Shown: piece by piece, positions 24,834-32,863 of the stretch | Numbering within the stretch: the first letter of the stretch is position 1 | How the letters are laid out: each line of letters begins with the position of its first letter | The notes under the pieces: generated by a model | What the model was told of the DNA's origin: nothing | The model's input: the letters and a program-made list of their open reading frames with translations, nothing else | Database searches by the model: none | Made by a program: the position numbers and the translations under genes | DNA from: an uncultured Pelagibacteraceae bacterium | GTDB taxonomy: Bacteria > Pseudomonadota > Alphaproteobacteria > Pelagibacterales > Pelagibacteraceae | Length of the DNA stretch: 37,136 nt | Assembly (NCBI GenBank): GCA_902604525.1 | Contig: CACKYY010000011.1 | Location: forward strand, 1-37,136 | Direction: 5' to 3'

Positions 24834-25967
24834 CTAAATGCTATAATTTTTTTCTATCCAATTACTAATAAAGGTAGAAATTTCTTTGCTATTTTTTTCA
24901 TGCATCATCATATGACCATTGCCCTTTATGTCATGGTCTTCCAGTCTAATAAATTCGTGCTTAACACCTGCTTGTTTTAAAAAGTTACTAGTTCCATGAT
25001 CGTATGGTGCGTGATATGAGGACTGTCCTGTAAGAATAAGAATATTTGTTTTAGACAAATTTTTCAATTTTCTTGCAGGTTCTTTTTGTAAAAAACACTG
25101 AACCAAATCGTCCTTTGTATTGTTTTTATCTAGCTCAGGAATTAATTTTTCATCTTTTTTTAGAGGGGGGTCATATGTCAATGGTGAATAGGTGATGCCA
25201 TTAATTCGGTCTAGTTCAGAACTGGTTTGATACCAATCTTTATCATACTCATTTTTTTTGAATGTTTGCTTATCCAAATGACTATGCCGAACACCTCCGA
25301 AAGAAACATTAAAAAAAGGAGGTCCATTTGGTTCTACAGCTATACAACATCTTACTTTGTCCGGTCTTAAATCAGCAGCAAGCCAACAAAAAGGTCCTCC
25401 TTGACTATGACCTAAAACTGCAGTGTGACCAATCAAATCAACCAATTCGGACAGTGCTTTTTTTGACATCTCTTCTATAAAGATTCTATCTGACATCGTA
25501 TTTACTTGTGAGGCCATGTATTGTTCAAAAATTTTGTCTCCTCTTAATCCAGTTCCAGGCCACTGAGTATGTGTTTTTGATTGTGGCCAATTTCCTTTTT
25601 TTGACATACCAGTAAATCTTCTTTCAGCATCATCTATATTTGTTTCCCTATCTATATATTTACCATATAATTTATCTGAATAACCTGATCGTGCTCTACC
25701 TGGTTGATCTACAACATAAACTGTATATCCAAATGATAAAAAATCATGCATCCACCCACGTCTACCGTCCGCCGTTGTAATAAAACCTGTTCCACTTTGT
25801 CCACCGCCATGAATTAAAATAATATTTTTATTATTAGTTTTAACAGGTTCAAATTGCTCTACATACATCTGTCCTCTTGTGACCTTTTTTCCATCGGCTA
25901 AAAAACTCTCTCCTCCAAGGAAAAAAATTTTATGTTCTTTTAGATTAATTACTGAATTAGTTTCCAT
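24834..25967 (-). CDS. Alpha/beta hydrolase, esterase-like
   Basis: The 377-residue protein is a Ser-dependent alpha/beta hydrolase. The oxyanion region is LIHGGGQSGTGF at 51-62, followed by YTVYVVDQPGRARS at 81-94, the nucleophile elbow GHSQGG at 186-191 with Ser188, and the likely catalytic His352 in GNGHMMMH. An acidic residue, possibly Glu212 in AVEPNGPP, would complete the triad. No signal peptide is seen, so it is cytoplasmic. Lying between an AbrB-type membrane protein and pxpB in an operon led by an IclR regulator, it may cleave an ester or lactone form of the substrate of the island. That role is inferred from position only. Confidence 0.87.
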   Translation of the reverse strand: METNSVINLKEHKIFFLGGESFLADGKKVTRGQMYVEQFEPVKTNNKNIILIHGGGQSGTGFITTADGRRGWMHDFLSFGYTVYVVDQPGRARSGYSDKLYGKYIDRETNIDDAERRFTGMSKKGNWPQSKTHTQWPGTGLRGDKIFEQYMASQVNTMSDRIFIEEMSKKALSELVDLIGHTAVLGHSQGGPFCWLAADLRPDKVRCCIAVEPNGPPFFNVSFGGVRHSHLDKQTFKKNEYDKDWYQTSSELDRINGITYSPLTYDPPLKKDEKLIPELDKNNTKDDLVQCFLQKEPARKLKNLSKTNILILTGQSSYHAPYDHGTSNFLKQAGVKHEFIRLEDHDIKGNGHMMMHEKNSKEISTFISNWIEKNYSI

Positions 25968-26017
25968 TTTAATGAGTAAATTAAATTACATTATTATTTT
26001 TATTATTAATATTTAAA

Positions 26018-27076
26018 TTATTTTTTTTTCTTCATTATTTTTAAAATAAATGGAATAGAAAATATTATGAAAAAAATTCTTAAAAAGTGGTGATAACTTA
26101 CAAAAAGTGGATCTATATTGTATGCAACACTTATAACAACCATTTCATGTAAGCCACCTGGTGCAAAACTTAAAAAAGCAGACATAAAATCAAAGCCAAA
26201 GAATACTTTTAGCAAATATGCAAAGAAAGCTGCTATTGCTAATAAAATTGCTGACATAATTGCTCCATGAAATGAGTAAAATAAAATTTCTTTTGGAGCT
26301 AATCCGCTTAATCTACAGCCAATTGCAGATCCTAAAAATACAAAAGCAACATTTATAAACACATCTGGAAACTTTGCTGTAGTAAACTCAAATGTATAAA
26401 AGAAACCTGCAACAATCATTGCTGCAAGAATTGGTGCTGATGGAATTCTGAACTTTTCTAAAACCTTTGTACCTATTAGAGACACTATAATTAAAAATAT
26501 TAATTCAGCAAAGTATCTTAAATCAAATGTTGGAGTATTACCGAAGGAATCAATTTCTTGGTATCCAATCTGAGTAACAAAAATAAAGGGTAAAAATAAG
26601 ACAATAAATAAAACTCTAGTAGCTTGCGGAATTACAACTTGTCCGCTTTTTTTTTTATCTGTCGTGATATCATTAATTGCTCCAGCTATAACTACAAATG
26701 CTCCAGGTAGAGCTGCCAAAACAGAGACTAACTTGTCAAATTTACATATCTTATAAAAATAAAAAGATGCTGCGATAGTTCCTGCTATTGTGCATAAAAT
26801 CATTGCTATTGAAGAGTAAATCCACAAGTGGATTTTATAAAGTAAAGTTATATTGAAGGAACCTGCAAGAATTACACCTATAATTAAAAGGACGGGTAAA
26901 AAAATTTTTTTATCAAAAGTAACTTTGTAACTACTAAAAGAAACAAACAGGTTTAGTAATAGCGCCCCTAACAGCCAAGGTAATGGTAAATTGATTAACG
27001 TACCAATATATCCACCAATTATGCCAATAATAATACTTTTTAAACTACGTCTAAAGGCTAAATAATATTCTTTCAT
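26018..27076 (-). CDS. AbrB family membrane protein (PF05145-like, formerly annotated ammonia monooxygenase)
   Basis: The 352-residue protein has about ten membrane helices and an internal duplication typical of the AbrB integral membrane family. The first copy starts with GIIGGYIGTLINLPLPWLLG at 18-37 and the second near residues 208-230 (RIPSAPILAAMIVAGFF). A conserved APGGLHEMVVISVAYNIDP lies near 305-323. Many databases label these proteins putative ammonia monooxygenase or transporter; that label is not supported by biochemistry. With the lyase 2 bases upstream and an IclR regulator ahead of that, a transport role for a small carboxylate or amine is more likely. Substrate unknown. Confidence 0.85.
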   Translation of the reverse strand: MKEYYLAFRRSLKSIIIGIIGGYIGTLINLPLPWLLGALLLNLFVSFSSYKVTFDKKIFLPVLLIIGVILAGSFNITLLYKIHLWIYSSIAMILCTIAGTIAASFYFYKICKFDKLVSVLAALPGAFVVIAGAINDITTDKKKSGQVVIPQATRVLFIVLFLPFIFVTQIGYQEIDSFGNTPTFDLRYFAELIFLIIVSLIGTKVLEKFRIPSAPILAAMIVAGFFYTFEFTTAKFPDVFINVAFVFLGSAIGCRLSGLAPKEILFYSFHGAIMSAILLAIAAFFAYLLKVFFGFDFMSAFLSFAPGGLHEMVVISVAYNIDPLFVSYHHFLRIFFIIFSIPFILKIMKKKK

Positions 27077-27078
27077 TT

Positions 27079-27921
27079 TCAGTTATTCTCAATTGATAGA
27101 TACTTTTTAAAATTTAACAAAGTCAAAGTATCCAATGCTTTGTTTTTAAATTTAGGGTTTTTATTATTTTTAATTAATTTTAAAGTTGCATTAACCGAAT
27201 CAATATAACTATTCAAGAGTTGTTGCGAATAAAGAATGAACTTGAAATCACTTTTCTTAATATCTGATATATTAAATTTGATATCTTGAGTAATATTAAT
27301 TATTAATGGAATTCTTTTTAAATTTTGTTTAATTAATTTTATTTCTCTAAGAGTATTAATTCCAGTTATAAATACGGCATTTGCACCTAATTTTTTAAAC
27401 ATTTTAGCTCTTTTGATAGACTCTTTGATAGAGCCCACACTTAAAGCATCAGTTCTAGCAAATATCAAAATATTATTATTTTCTTTTGAAGCTTTGATTG
27501 CTGTTTTAATTCTTTTTTCAGATTTCTTTAAATCTAACAATTTTACTTTTTTAGTAAGTGCGCATCTTTTTGGAAAAATTTGATCTTCTAAAATAACAGC
27601 GGATGCACCCACCTGCTCCAAATCTTTAACAGTTTTGTATACATTGGCTAAACCACCAAATCCTGTATCTGCATCAACAATTATTGGATTCTTTGTCTGA
27701 TTGCATATTGATTTTGTTGCGTCTACCAATTCTTTCTGGCTAATAATACTTGCATCAGGATAACCAAGACTAGCTGCGGAAAGAGCAAAACCACCAATGA
27801 AAGAAACTTTAAAACCTTTTTTTTCAATTAATTTAGCTGTCAAAGGATCATGACATGATGGAACCTTATATGAATTTTTATCATTTAAAAATTCTTTAAG
27901 TTTTGAGGTTTTTTTATTCAA
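27079..27921 (-). CDS. Isocitrate lyase/PEP mutase family enzyme (2-methylisocitrate lyase-like)
   Basis: The 280-residue TIM-barrel protein fits the ICL/PEP mutase superfamily. SLGYPDASI lies at 51-59, the metal-binding VDADTGFGG at 82-90 with Asp83 and Asp85, and EDQIFPKRC at 112-120. Members cleave 2-methylisocitrate, isocitrate or dimethylmalate, or act as oxaloacetate decarboxylase or phosphonate mutase. The catalytic loop is unusual: Cys120 is kept, but the usual KRCGH reads KRCALT, so Gly and His are replaced. That argues for an altered lyase or a substrate outside the classical ones. It starts 5 bases after the IclR stop and is the first enzyme of the operon, so it is a good candidate for the final C-C cleavage in the island. 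Confidence 0.85.
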   Translation of the reverse strand: MNKKTSKLKEFLNDKNSYKVPSCHDPLTAKLIEKKGFKVSFIGGFALSAASLGYPDASIISQKELVDATKSICNQTKNPIIVDADTGFGGLANVYKTVKDLEQVGASAVILEDQIFPKRCALTKKVKLLDLKKSEKRIKTAIKASKENNNILIFARTDALSVGSIKESIKRAKMFKKLGANAVFITGINTLREIKLIKQNLKRIPLIINITQDIKFNISDIKKSDFKFILYSQQLLNSYIDSVNATLKLIKNNKNPKFKNKALDTLTLLNFKKYLSIENN

Positions 27922-27926
27922 TTGAG

Positions 27927-28595
27927 TTATATTAGTACTTTAATTTGGTCTTTATATTTTAATAAGATTTTATAGAAATTTGATACTGCTTTACTAGTAA
28001 AAAATTGTTTCCAGCCTGATATACTTAAAGTACCTCTAAAATTATTTTGATTGTCAAAAATTGGGATTGCCACACTAGCTATATTATCCAATCTTTCACC
28101 TGTAGTATAAATGTATCCTTTTTTTTCAATAGCATTTTTTAAATCGTCATTTCCACCAGTAAATGCACTTAAAACTTTTCCGGTTGCTGATTTTAATTCA
28201 AACGTTGTACCTTCAACTACATAATGATTTAATTCAGATTTAGAATTTACTCTATATAAACAAACTTTTTTTGTACCAGCCTTAACCCAATAGCCTGCTG
28301 ATTGACCGGTTACTGCACAAATTTTACCTAAAATTTCTCTAATTTCTTCACCAGATCTAAAATTTGAATTGTATATTGATCCTAATTTCCAACTACCTGG
28401 ACCAAGACGGTAACTTCCGTTAATTTCATTTTTAATTAAAAAATTATATTTAATTAATGAATTACAAATTCTTAATATTGTAGATTTATTAAGTTTGGTA
28501 ATAGTTGTTAAATCTTTTAGAGAAATACTTTTATTTGCATCATCAAAAGAATTTAATATTTGAAAAGTTTTATCTATAACTTTTATATTGCTCAT
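27927..28595 (-). CDS. IclR family transcriptional regulator
   Basis: The regulator is 222 residues from the ATG at 28595 and starts SNIKVIDKTFQILNSF, the usual IclR N-terminus. A winged helix with LKDLTTITKLNKSTILRICNSL occupies about the first 65 residues, and the effector domain follows with GAxxxG-like VWVK/AGYWVKAGTKKVCLYRV and SVAIPIFDNQNNFRGTLSISG. An in-frame TTG at 28616 would add seven residues (MFHIVKL), which the family does not have. IclR proteins sense small carboxylates and usually control the adjacent catabolic operon and the divergent gene. A palindrome at 28612-28639 overlaps its predicted promoter, and a second lies before the divergent gene, which fits autoregulation and dual control. 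Confidence 0.9.
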   Translation of the reverse strand: MSNIKVIDKTFQILNSFDDANKSISLKDLTTITKLNKSTILRICNSLIKYNFLIKNEINGSYRLGPGSWKLGSIYNSNFRSGEEIREILGKICAVTGQSAGYWVKAGTKKVCLYRVNSKSELNHYVVEGTTFELKSATGKVLSAFTGGNDDLKNAIEKKGYIYTTGERLDNIASVAIPIFDNQNNFRGTLSISGWKQFFTSKAVSNFYKILLKYKDQIKVLI

Positions 28596-28611
28596 AAGTT
28601 TTACAATGTGA

Positions 28612-28639
28612 AACAAGATTTTATAATATAAAATTTGTT
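28612..28639. promoter_or_regulatory. Candidate IclR operator, 28-base imperfect palindrome
   Basis: AACAA, one unpaired G, ATTTTATA, a central A, TATAAAAT, TTGTT: the outer 5-base and inner 8-base arms are exact inverse complements. It sits 17 bases ahead of the IclR ATG, overlaps the probable -10 of that gene, and abuts a TTGACA hexamer (28638-28643) on the plus strand. Placement between a regulator and a divergent catabolic gene is where an IclR operator is expected. A/T richness makes the inner arm less informative than its length suggests. Confidence 0.6.
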
Positions 28640-28643
28640 GACA
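28638..28643 (+). promoter_or_regulatory. Perfect -35 hexamer TTGACA upstream of the MmgE/PrpD gene
   Basis: TTGACA lies 52 bases before the ATG of the divergent gene. No good -10 follows at 16-18 bases (TTGAAA, TGAAAC or GAAACT), so the promoter may need an activator, or the hexamer may belong to the operator next to it. Confidence 0.4.
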
Positions 28644-28666
28644 ATCTATAAGTTTTTTGTTGAAAC

Positions 28667-28681
28667 TACTGTCTTACAGTA
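28667..28681 (+). promoter_or_regulatory. Perfect palindrome directly before the ribosome site of the MmgE/PrpD gene
   Basis: TACTGT, CTT, ACAGTA: six-base arms with a three-base centre, ending where the AAAGGAAA ribosome-binding site begins, 13 bases before the ATG at 28695. It could be a second operator half or an RNA hairpin limiting access to the ribosome site. Confidence 0.5.
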
Positions 28682-28694
28682 AAGGAAATCAATT

Positions 28695-30119
28695 ATGGGA
28701 AAAGCTTACACACCAAATATTCAGTCTGACAAAGGAAAAAATTTAACAAAATACGTAGCTCAATTTGTTAAGAAGAATAAGTTTAATTCAATTCCAAAAA
28801 ACGTTGTTGAGTTAGCAAAAAAACATATTCTAGATGGTTTTGGTTTAGCTTTATCTGGTTCTGTAGCAAGAACTGGTGATTATTTATTTAAACATATAAA
28901 ACAAAACTCTGCAAAAGGTAGAGCAACAGTAATTGGCTCTAAAATGAAAGTAACTTCTAGATTTGCTGCCTTAGCAAATGGAACAGGTATACATTCTGAT
29001 GACTACGATGATACTCAATTAGCAGTACAAAAAGATAGAGTTTATGGATTATTGACACACCCAACCGCCCCATGCCTACCAAGCGCATATGCGGAGGGAG
29101 AGTTAAAAAAAATTAGTGGGAAAGATTTTTTAAATGCTTATTTAATAGGTGTTGACGTAGAATGTAAGGTTTCTGAAGCAATGTCTCCAAGACATTATCA
29201 ACATGGTTTTCATTCAACATCTACATGTGGAACTTTAGCCTCAGCTGCAGCTGCAGCAAAAATCCGTGGTTATAATGTTTCTCAAATTCAACAATCTTTA
29301 GCAGTTGCTGCAACTTTAAGCGCAGGGTTAAGAGAAAATTTTGGTACAATGACTAAACCTTTACATGCCGGGAGAGCAGCTGAAAGTGGAGTTGTTGCTT
29401 GTGATCTTGTGGGCCTAGGTTGGACTGCTACAGATAAAATTTTAGAGTCACCTAGAGGATTTTTTCAAGCTCATGGAGGAGGTTATAATTTAAAATCTAT
29501 TAAAGGTCAGCTTGGAAGACCATGGACTTTTTCAAAACCTGGTGTTTCAATTAAACCTCATCCCTGTGGTTCGTTAACCCATCCTGGGATGACAAAAATG
29601 TTAGAATTAATTTTAAAACACGATATAAAACCTCAAGATGTAATTAAAGTTGATGTTGGAACTAACCACAATATGCAGAATGCATTAATTCATCATAGAC
29701 CTACTAATGAGTTTCAAGCTAAATTTAGTATGGAATATTCTATGGCAATTTTGCTAGTTCAGAGAAGAGCATATATTCCAGAATATCAGGATAAAAGAAT
29801 TAACAAACCAGATGTTCAAAACATGCTTAGAAAAATAAACTTTTATAAAAATAAAATAGCCGAAGCAGCTGGTTACGACAAGATGACTACAATTATTGAT
29901 ATTTACCTTAAAAATGGCAAAAAAATTTCAGGTAGAGGAGATTTTGGTAAAGGAAGTCCAATGATACCTATGACATACGATGAAGTAGCAGATAAATTTA
30001 TGGGTTGTTGTGAATTTGCAAAATGGCCAACAAAGAAGGCAAAAGCAATTATTCAAGCTGTTAGTAAATTAGAAAAAATGAGAGATATTTCTAAATTAAG
30101 TAGACTTTTATCCAAATAA
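28695..30119 (+). CDS. MmgE/PrpD family protein (2-methylcitrate dehydratase / cis-aconitate decarboxylase superfamily)
   Basis: The 474-residue protein has the MmgE/PrpD fold markers: KKHILDGFGLALSG at about 42-55, HSDDYDDTQ at 100-108, THPTAPCLPSA at 121-131, FHSTSTCGT at 172-180 and the KPLHAGRAAESG block at 221-232. IKPHPCGSLTHPG follows near residue 288. Family members dehydrate 2-methylcitrate (PrpD) or decarboxylate cis-aconitate (ACOD1/CAD type). It is divergent from the IclR operon, has a strong AAAGGA ribosome site and is followed by a hairpin terminator. The next plus-strand gene is a tricarballylate dehydrogenase homologue, which makes cis-aconitate, so aconitate or a methylated aconitate is a plausible substrate. 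The exact reaction is undecided. Confidence 0.9.
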   Translation: MGKAYTPNIQSDKGKNLTKYVAQFVKKNKFNSIPKNVVELAKKHILDGFGLALSGSVARTGDYLFKHIKQNSAKGRATVIGSKMKVTSRFAALANGTGIHSDDYDDTQLAVQKDRVYGLLTHPTAPCLPSAYAEGELKKISGKDFLNAYLIGVDVECKVSEAMSPRHYQHGFHSTSTCGTLASAAAAAKIRGYNVSQIQQSLAVAATLSAGLRENFGTMTKPLHAGRAAESGVVACDLVGLGWTATDKILESPRGFFQAHGGGYNLKSIKGQLGRPWTFSKPGVSIKPHPCGSLTHPGMTKMLELILKHDIKPQDVIKVDVGTNHNMQNALIHHRPTNEFQAKFSMEYSMAILLVQRRAYIPEYQDKRINKPDVQNMLRKINFYKNKIAEAAGYDKMTTIIDIYLKNGKKISGRGDFGKGSPMIPMTYDEVADKFMGCCEFAKWPTKKAKAIIQAVSKLEKMRDISKLSRLLSK

Positions 30120-30132
30120 AATCCCGTTTTTA

Positions 30133-30159
30133 TGTTAGCGATTAATTAGATCGCTAACA
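30133..30159. terminator. Hairpin after the MmgE/PrpD gene, probable terminator
   Basis: TGTTAGCGAT at 30133-30142 pairs perfectly with ATCGCTAACA at 30150-30159 around a seven-base TAATTAG loop, starting 13 bases after the stop codon. The stem contains four G-C pairs, notable in this AT-rich DNA. The following CATTTCATATTATT is only moderately T-rich. It separates the MmgE/PrpD gene from the tcuA-like gene; a T13 run lies further on at 30226-30238. Confidence 0.65.
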
Positions 30160-30259
30160 CATTTCATATTATTAATTATATTTCAAATAAAGTTAGTAGT
30201 TTTATATTGTGAAATAAAATTTATCTTTTTTTTTTTTTAAAAGAATATAAATAAAAATT

Positions 30260-31729
30260 GTGAATAATTATGATGTAATTGTTGTGGGAGCAGGTAACGC
30301 CGCATTGTCTGCTGCTCTCTCTGCAAAAGATAATGGCGCAGAAAAAGTTTTAGTATTGGAAAAAGCTTCCTCTAAAGAAAAAGGTGGAAACAGCAGATAT
30401 ACAAACGGTGCTTATAGGTTTGCTTACAATGACTTTTCAGATTTAAAAAAAGTAATACCAAATTTAAAAAATTCTAACAGTATAGATTATGGAAAATATA
30501 GTGTCGCTGATTTTTTAAGAGACATGAATAAAGTTACAGACGGAAAAACAGATAAAAAATTATCTAAAATCCTAACATCAAAAAGTTTTGAAACAATTCA
30601 TTGGTTAAGTAAAAAAGGTTTAAAATTTACACCCATTAAAGGAAGACAATCTTTTAAAGTCAATGGAGTGATGAGATATTGGGGAGGCTTGACTTTAGAG
30701 GTAAATGGTCAAGGTGAAAAACTTATAGACTCCATGCTTAAGATTATAAAAAAAAATAAAATTGAAATTCTTTACGATACAGCTGCAACTGATTTAATTT
30801 ATGAAGATAATATTATTAAAGGCGTTGAAGTTATAAGTAAAAATAAACCAAAAACAATTACTGCAAAATCTGTAGTTTTAGCTTGCGGAGGTTTTGAATC
30901 CAGTCCTGAAATGCGAACAAGATATCTTGGTCCAGGATGGGAAATGGCAAAAGTTAGAGGAACAAAACATAACACTGGTGATGGATTAAGTATGGCATTA
31001 AAAATAGGTGCCTCACCCTATGGAAATTGGTCTGGTTGCCATGCGGTATTTCACGATATGAATGGTCCTGAGTTTAGTGATTTAAAGATAAGTAATAAAT
31101 ATCGAAAAATTAGTTATCCGTGGGGAATTGTTTTAAATGCTGATGGAGAAAGATTTGTTGACGAAGGAGAGGATTTTAGAAATTTTACTTATGCAAAATT
31201 TGGAAAAGAAGTCATAAAACAACCAAATCAAATCGGATGGCAAATTTTTGATCAAAAAGTAAGACATATGCTTTATCCAGAGTATGATGTTAAGTCTGCC
31301 ACGATGGTTAAAGCTAATTCTATTAAAGACTTACTTAAAAAAATATCAAGTATAAATTCGCAGAAAGCTCTCAAAACTATAAATGATTTTAATAAAGCTG
31401 TTAAAGAAGAAGTTAAATATGATCCAACAATTAAAGATGGAAGATGTACAGAGGGCTTAGCTCTTAACAAAAGTAATTGGGCAAATAAAATAGATAAAGC
31501 TCCTTTTTATGCTTATGGAGTTACATGTGGAATAACTTTCACCTTTGGTGGATTAAGAGTAAATCAGAAATGCCAAGTGTTAAATAAAGTCATGAAACCT
31601 ATCAAAGGTCTTTTTGCTGCTGGAGAAATGGTAGGCGGTATTTTTTATTTTAACTATCCAGGTGGTAGTGGTTTAACTTCAGGTGCAGTCTTTGGTAAGA
31701 TAGCAGGCAAATACTCTGCTAAACTTTAA
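30260..31729 (+). CDS. tcuA: FAD-dependent tricarballylate dehydrogenase family protein (TcuA/CobZ-like)
   Basis: The 489-residue flavoprotein resembles TcuA, which oxidises tricarballylate to cis-aconitate. The FAD Rossmann motif VVGAGNAALSAAL lies at 8-20, with the TcuA-type GGNSRYTNGAYRFAY at 42-56; the C-terminal FAD-closing FAAGEMVGGIFYFNYPGGSG is also typical of the FAD_binding_2 family, which includes fumarate reductase and 3-ketosteroid dehydrogenase. The start is GTG at 30260 with only a weak ribosome site. Its usual electron-transfer partner TcuB and transporter TcuC are not in the window. The stop overlaps the convergent Ldh2-type gene by 11 bases. The substrate could be another saturated carboxylic acid. 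Confidence 0.85.
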   Translation: MNNYDVIVVGAGNAALSAALSAKDNGAEKVLVLEKASSKEKGGNSRYTNGAYRFAYNDFSDLKKVIPNLKNSNSIDYGKYSVADFLRDMNKVTDGKTDKKLSKILTSKSFETIHWLSKKGLKFTPIKGRQSFKVNGVMRYWGGLTLEVNGQGEKLIDSMLKIIKKNKIEILYDTAATDLIYEDNIIKGVEVISKNKPKTITAKSVVLACGGFESSPEMRTRYLGPGWEMAKVRGTKHNTGDGLSMALKIGASPYGNWSGCHAVFHDMNGPEFSDLKISNKYRKISYPWGIVLNADGERFVDEGEDFRNFTYAKFGKEVIKQPNQIGWQIFDQKVRHMLYPEYDVKSATMVKANSIKDLLKKISSINSQKALKTINDFNKAVKEEVKYDPTIKDGRCTEGLALNKSNWANKIDKAPFYAYGVTCGITFTFGGLRVNQKCQVLNKVMKPIKGLFAAGEMVGGIFYFNYPGGSGLTSGAVFGKIAGKYSAKL

Positions 31730-32780
31730 ATGGACTTTTTACATCATATTTCACAGATAATTTCTCTAGTTCTTTAATGGTTTCTTCAGAGAGCAAAATT
31801 CCTTTTTTTGAGTTTACATTTTGATTATCAAATTCAGGCTCTCCTGGATGAAGGATTTTTTTAAAACCTTTTGCTTTTTTAAGTTTTTTTACCTCTTTAA
31901 TGCCAAATTCAATTTTTTTTATAAAGTTCGTGTGTGATTGAAATAGATCAGTTCTAAGACAAATCATCAAATGACCTACATTTGAAGCTCCAGAAAAATC
32001 ATTAATTGCATTTTTAACTTTACCACTATGATTTGCACCCGTAAAAATACCAGCTACTATATCCATCATCCATGATAATCCAGCACCTTTCATTCCTCCA
32101 AAAGGTAACATAATTCCTTCAAAAGCTTTTGCCCCATCATTCGTAGGTTTTCCAAATTTATCCAATGCATACCCAAAAGGAATTTTAATATTATTTTGAG
32201 CAGCAAATTTTAACTTTCCTCTCGCAACAGAAGAAGATGCCATATCAAGTATAAAAGGTTTGTTAATTTTTTTTGTAGGACATCCAAATGCAAAAGGACT
32301 TGTACCAAAAAAAGGTGCCATCGCTCCATGAGGTGGCAAGGCTTTTGATGCGTTAGTAAATACCCAAGCAATACATTTATTTTGTGCAGCAATTTCTAAA
32401 TAATTTGCAGCCATTCCAAAATGGTTACTTTCACTTATTCCTACCAAACCAATCCCAGTTTTTTTTGCTAGAGAAACACATTTCTTTATTCCTTCATTGG
32501 CGGCTATATAACCCAGGCCATTGTCACCTGACAAATGAAAAATATTATTAGTTATTTTTTTAAATTTCAGTATTGGATTAATTTTAGCTGATTTTTTTTC
32601 AATCCTTTTTATATAAATTGGCAATCTAACAATCCCGTGAGACCAAACACCTCTTTCATCTGCTCTGACTATTAAATTTGCAACTGTTTTTGAATTTATG
32701 TTATTTAAGCCAACTTTCTTTAAAACTTTAAATGCAAACTTGATTAAATCTGTTTTTTTATATCTTTTTTTAATATTCAT
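31719..32780 (-). CDS. Ldh2/malate-type NAD(P)-dependent dehydrogenase
   Basis: The 353-residue protein is of the Ldh family that includes malate, sulfolactate, ureidoglycolate and 2,3-diketogulonate dehydrogenases, a fold unrelated to the classical lactate dehydrogenase. Typical blocks are RADERGVWSHGIVRLP at 39-54 (His48), GIGLVGISESNHFGMAANY at 109-127 (His120), PPHGAMAPFFGTSP and, near the C-terminal half, LPFGGMKGAGLSWMMDI. It would interconvert a 2-hydroxy and a 2-keto acid in the cytoplasm. The gene is convergent with tcuA (11-base overlap) and divergent from the aconitase gene across 83 bases. By context it may oxidise a hydroxyacid released in the island; the substrate is not identifiable. 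Confidence 0.9.
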   Translation of the reverse strand: MNIKKRYKKTDLIKFAFKVLKKVGLNNINSKTVANLIVRADERGVWSHGIVRLPIYIKRIEKKSAKINPILKFKKITNNIFHLSGDNGLGYIAANEGIKKCVSLAKKTGIGLVGISESNHFGMAANYLEIAAQNKCIAWVFTNASKALPPHGAMAPFFGTSPFAFGCPTKKINKPFILDMASSSVARGKLKFAAQNNIKIPFGYALDKFGKPTNDGAKAFEGIMLPFGGMKGAGLSWMMDIVAGIFTGANHSGKVKNAINDFSGASNVGHLMICLRTDLFQSHTNFIKKIEFGIKEVKKLKKAKGFKKILHPGEPEFDNQNVNSKKGILLSEETIKELEKLSVKYDVKSPFKV

Positions 32781-32805
32781 ATTTTTAACTGTTATAACCT
32801 GATGT

Positions 32806-32834
32806 TTTAAAATATAGAAAATACTTTATATAAT
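32806..32834 (+). promoter_or_regulatory. Candidate promoter of the aconitase-like gene
   Basis: TTTAAA at 32806-32811, a 17-base spacer, and a perfect TATAAT at 32829-32834 form a good sigma-70-type promoter. The start of transcription would be near 32841, about 23 bases before the ATG. The TATAAT lies inside the palindrome at 32820-32847. Confidence 0.6.
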
Positions 32835-32847
32835 CTTTTAAAGTATT
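32820..32847. promoter_or_regulatory. Palindrome enclosing the -10 box of the aconitase-like gene
   Basis: AATACTTTA at 32820-32828 and TAAAGTATT at 32839-32847 are exact 9-base inverse complements with a ten-base centre that starts with TATAAT. A protein bound here would block RNA polymerase directly. The two nearest candidate regulators are the IclR protein at 27927-28595 or an unlinked one. The arm sequence differs from the palindrome at the iclR promoter. Confidence 0.55.
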
Positions 32848-32863
32848 AAATTAAATAAAAACC

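Noticed and set aside
26018..27076. Ammonia monooxygenase label for the AbrB-family protein
   Set aside because: The sequence shows a duplicated multi-helix membrane protein without the copper ligands or subunits of a true ammonia monooxygenase.
22311..28595. Urea carboxylase/allophanate hydrolase interpretation of the PxpBC-like pair
   Set aside because: The proteins are separate small subunits with PxpB/PxpC spacing, and no biotin carboxylase or amidase signature domain is present nearby.
27927..28616. TTG start at 28616 for the IclR gene
   Set aside because: It adds seven residues not seen in the family; the ATG at 28595 gives the usual N-terminus.
30226..30238. Run of 13 T before the tcuA-like gene
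   Set aside because: Such runs are expected in DNA of this composition and it is 67 bases past the hairpin, so it is not its terminator tail; it could be a slippage site, but it is in no gene.
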